Below are positions 6,001-6,238 of a stretch of DNA of 6,238 nucleotides, piece after piece; position 1 is the stretch's first letter, and every line of letters starts with the position of its first letter. The notes below the pieces were generated by a model that worked only from the letters and a program-made list of their open reading frames with translations, did not search any database and had not been told where the DNA came from. The position numbers and the translations under genes are program-made. Where the stretch lies: the NCBI GenBank assembly GCA_031289165.1, contig JAITPZ010000034.1, positions 1 to 6,238 of the forward strand. The letters are read 5' to 3'. Source of the stretch: Synergistaceae bacterium (lineage in GTDB: Bacteria > Synergistota > Synergistia > Synergistales > Aminobacteriaceae).

Positions 6001-6238
6001 TCTGCAAAAGCAGGCTTTTCTGCTCCCTGATCTTCCGCTCGTCGACAGCGATTTTTTCGCTGGGAACCAGAGTCTCGGAGAAACTCCGCTCCTCGTAGTT
6101 TTTGCCGTAGCAGTAGTCGATCCACTGAACGAACTCAAAAAGACTGGACAGGGCGAGCATGGCGTCGCTCCGGGAAATTCCCTTATCAGTATGCACGGAC
6201 AGGTTGCCGAGTCTGACGATGCAGGGCAGCTTGCCCCA
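3098..6238 (-). CDS. hsdR: Type I restriction enzyme endonuclease/translocase subunit HsdR, 5' end cut by window edge
   Basis: HsdR is the motor and nuclease of type I restriction enzymes: with HsdM and HsdS it pulls unmethylated DNA by ATP hydrolysis and cuts it far from the recognition site. The 1046 visible residues are numbered here from the first codon in view. Residues 1-45 (VRLGNLSVH...LFEFVQWIDYCYG) match the DUF4145-like N-terminal part of HsdR; about 62-110 is a coiled coil. The PD-(D/E)xK nuclease has D167 (GFADYVLY), E182-A-K184 and the HsdR-specific QxxxY at 196-200. The helicase has Walker A ATGTGKT 295-301, DEAH 395-398, TAT 420-422, TGLDVP 605-610 and QMIGRGTR 629-636, followed by a helical C-terminal domain. 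All catalytic residues are present. A GTG at 6196 gives a possible 1032-aa protein, but the frame is open through the edge with family-like residues before it, so the real start is outside. It ends 209 bp before the regulator and looks unrelated to the metabolic operon. Its codons look more A/T-rich than those of the transketolase genes, as often in transferred defence genes. Confidence 0.96.
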   Translation of the reverse strand, partial: WGKLPCIVRLGNLSVHTDKGISRSDAMLALSSLFEFVQWIDYCYGKNYEERSFSETLVPSEKIAVDERKIREQKSLLLQKESEIEALRQKIEEMSAAWTGQKEQHRAERTFIAADLSEFATRKKYIDVDLKLLGWTFSNADGDGGDVGEEVEVADMAGVPGQPGFADYVLYGRDGLPLAVIEAKRTSKDPNIGRQQVKLYADSLEKRYGRRPMMFTTNGFETFFWDDLSSPQRRVSGIFSRDDLQKLMNRRDERKDLDNIPIDDKITDRYYQKEAIRAVCGNIQQGHRRSLLVMATGTGKTRVAASLTDVLSRGGHVTNVLFLADRTALVKQAKGAFRGYLPEMSLCNLLVNKDDKNARIVFSTYPTMLNAIDSAKNEDGRLLFTPAHFDMIIVDEAHRSIFKKYRAIFEYFDASLVGLTATPKNDVDRNTYDFFEMEQGVPTCAYDYETAVCTDHVLVPYFNIEVATKFLEEGIVYDKLSDADKQRYEEDFTDEEGELPDFIPSPQINKFVFNRQTVDRVLEDLMTKGVKVSGGDRIGKTIVFAQNKRHAQYIVERFDSLFPQYKGTFARRVVCDDAYAQTIIDDFKVAEKEPHVAVSVDMMDTGLDVPEVVNLVFFKKVRSRTKFWQMIGRGTRLCDGLECVDSKDGPYTDKRRFCIFDYLGNFEFFRARRKGIEGKETQSLSEAIFIKRIKLIHVFQESAFTEDAYRSWRESLVSVILSQVKALNAELTSVKLKRSCVERYKNAQAFASLSEQDKHDLSESVAPLVYMDDADEYAKRFDNHLYGLILAQIGATSAFRKLKNQLCALCAALEKRATIPQVKEKLPLIHSVGSDEFWASNDLTALEMARTELRDLIKFVVDEGTGRSPIYTNLSDEVLTEKDGEALDGAYDFENYRQKVNRYIEEHRDHIAIYKLRNNIRLTESEYQVLSDILTKELGNAEDYRRAYQDLPFGLLVRRVARLEHDAAMKVFSEFIDDQSLNQQQIVFIKKIVDYVVQNGCIEDPKVLTQAPFDKPQSFVKLFDDAKRRKIVDLFERIRDNAVNVE

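Noticed and set aside
3098..6238. The possibility that this large helicase-nuclease belongs to an undescribed defence system.
   Set aside because: The DUF4145-like N-terminus, coiled coil, D...EAK plus QxxxY nuclease, SF2 motifs and helical C-terminus are in the standard HsdR order with nothing inserted or missing.

Overview
The window is bacterial and moderately GC-rich. Every gene I can support is on the minus strand, so the genes read from the right edge to the left. Good Shine-Dalgarno sites precede every complete gene. The phylum cannot be fixed from sequence alone. The mix of genes would suit an anaerobic fermenter such as a member of the Synergistota, but that is an impression and not a result.

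Right half (3098 to the right edge): almost all of a type I restriction enzyme motor/nuclease subunit, HsdR. Its reading frame stays open to the last base of the window and the residues there still look like HsdR, so the true start lies outside. The modification (HsdM) and specificity (HsdS) genes are not in view.

Left half (1 to about 2950): a separate metabolic unit. It begins with an FCD-type GntR regulator that has a clear sigma70-type promoter (TTGACA, 17 bp, TAACTT) and a TGTC-A-GACA palindrome overlapping the expected transcription start. Then come the two halves of a split transketolase (N-terminal TPP-binding subunit, 276 aa; C-terminal subunit, 318 aa), and after a 171-bp gap the first 47 codons of a GarR/YihU-type beta-hydroxyacid dehydrogenase. 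The simplest reading is a metabolite-induced operon for breakdown of a sugar or sugar acid. The transketolase would split a ketose phosphate (or an analogue), and the reductase would handle a short hydroxy-aldehyde such as tartronate semialdehyde. The substrate cannot be named from this window.

Between the two halves lies a 209-bp gap with the regulator's promoter and no convincing terminator. I found no RNA gene, CRISPR array, insertion sequence or phage gene. I do not see an undescribed system here: the parts are known families, and the points worth checking are the regulator's operator, the substrate of the split transketolase, and folded elements in the two gaps inside the operon.
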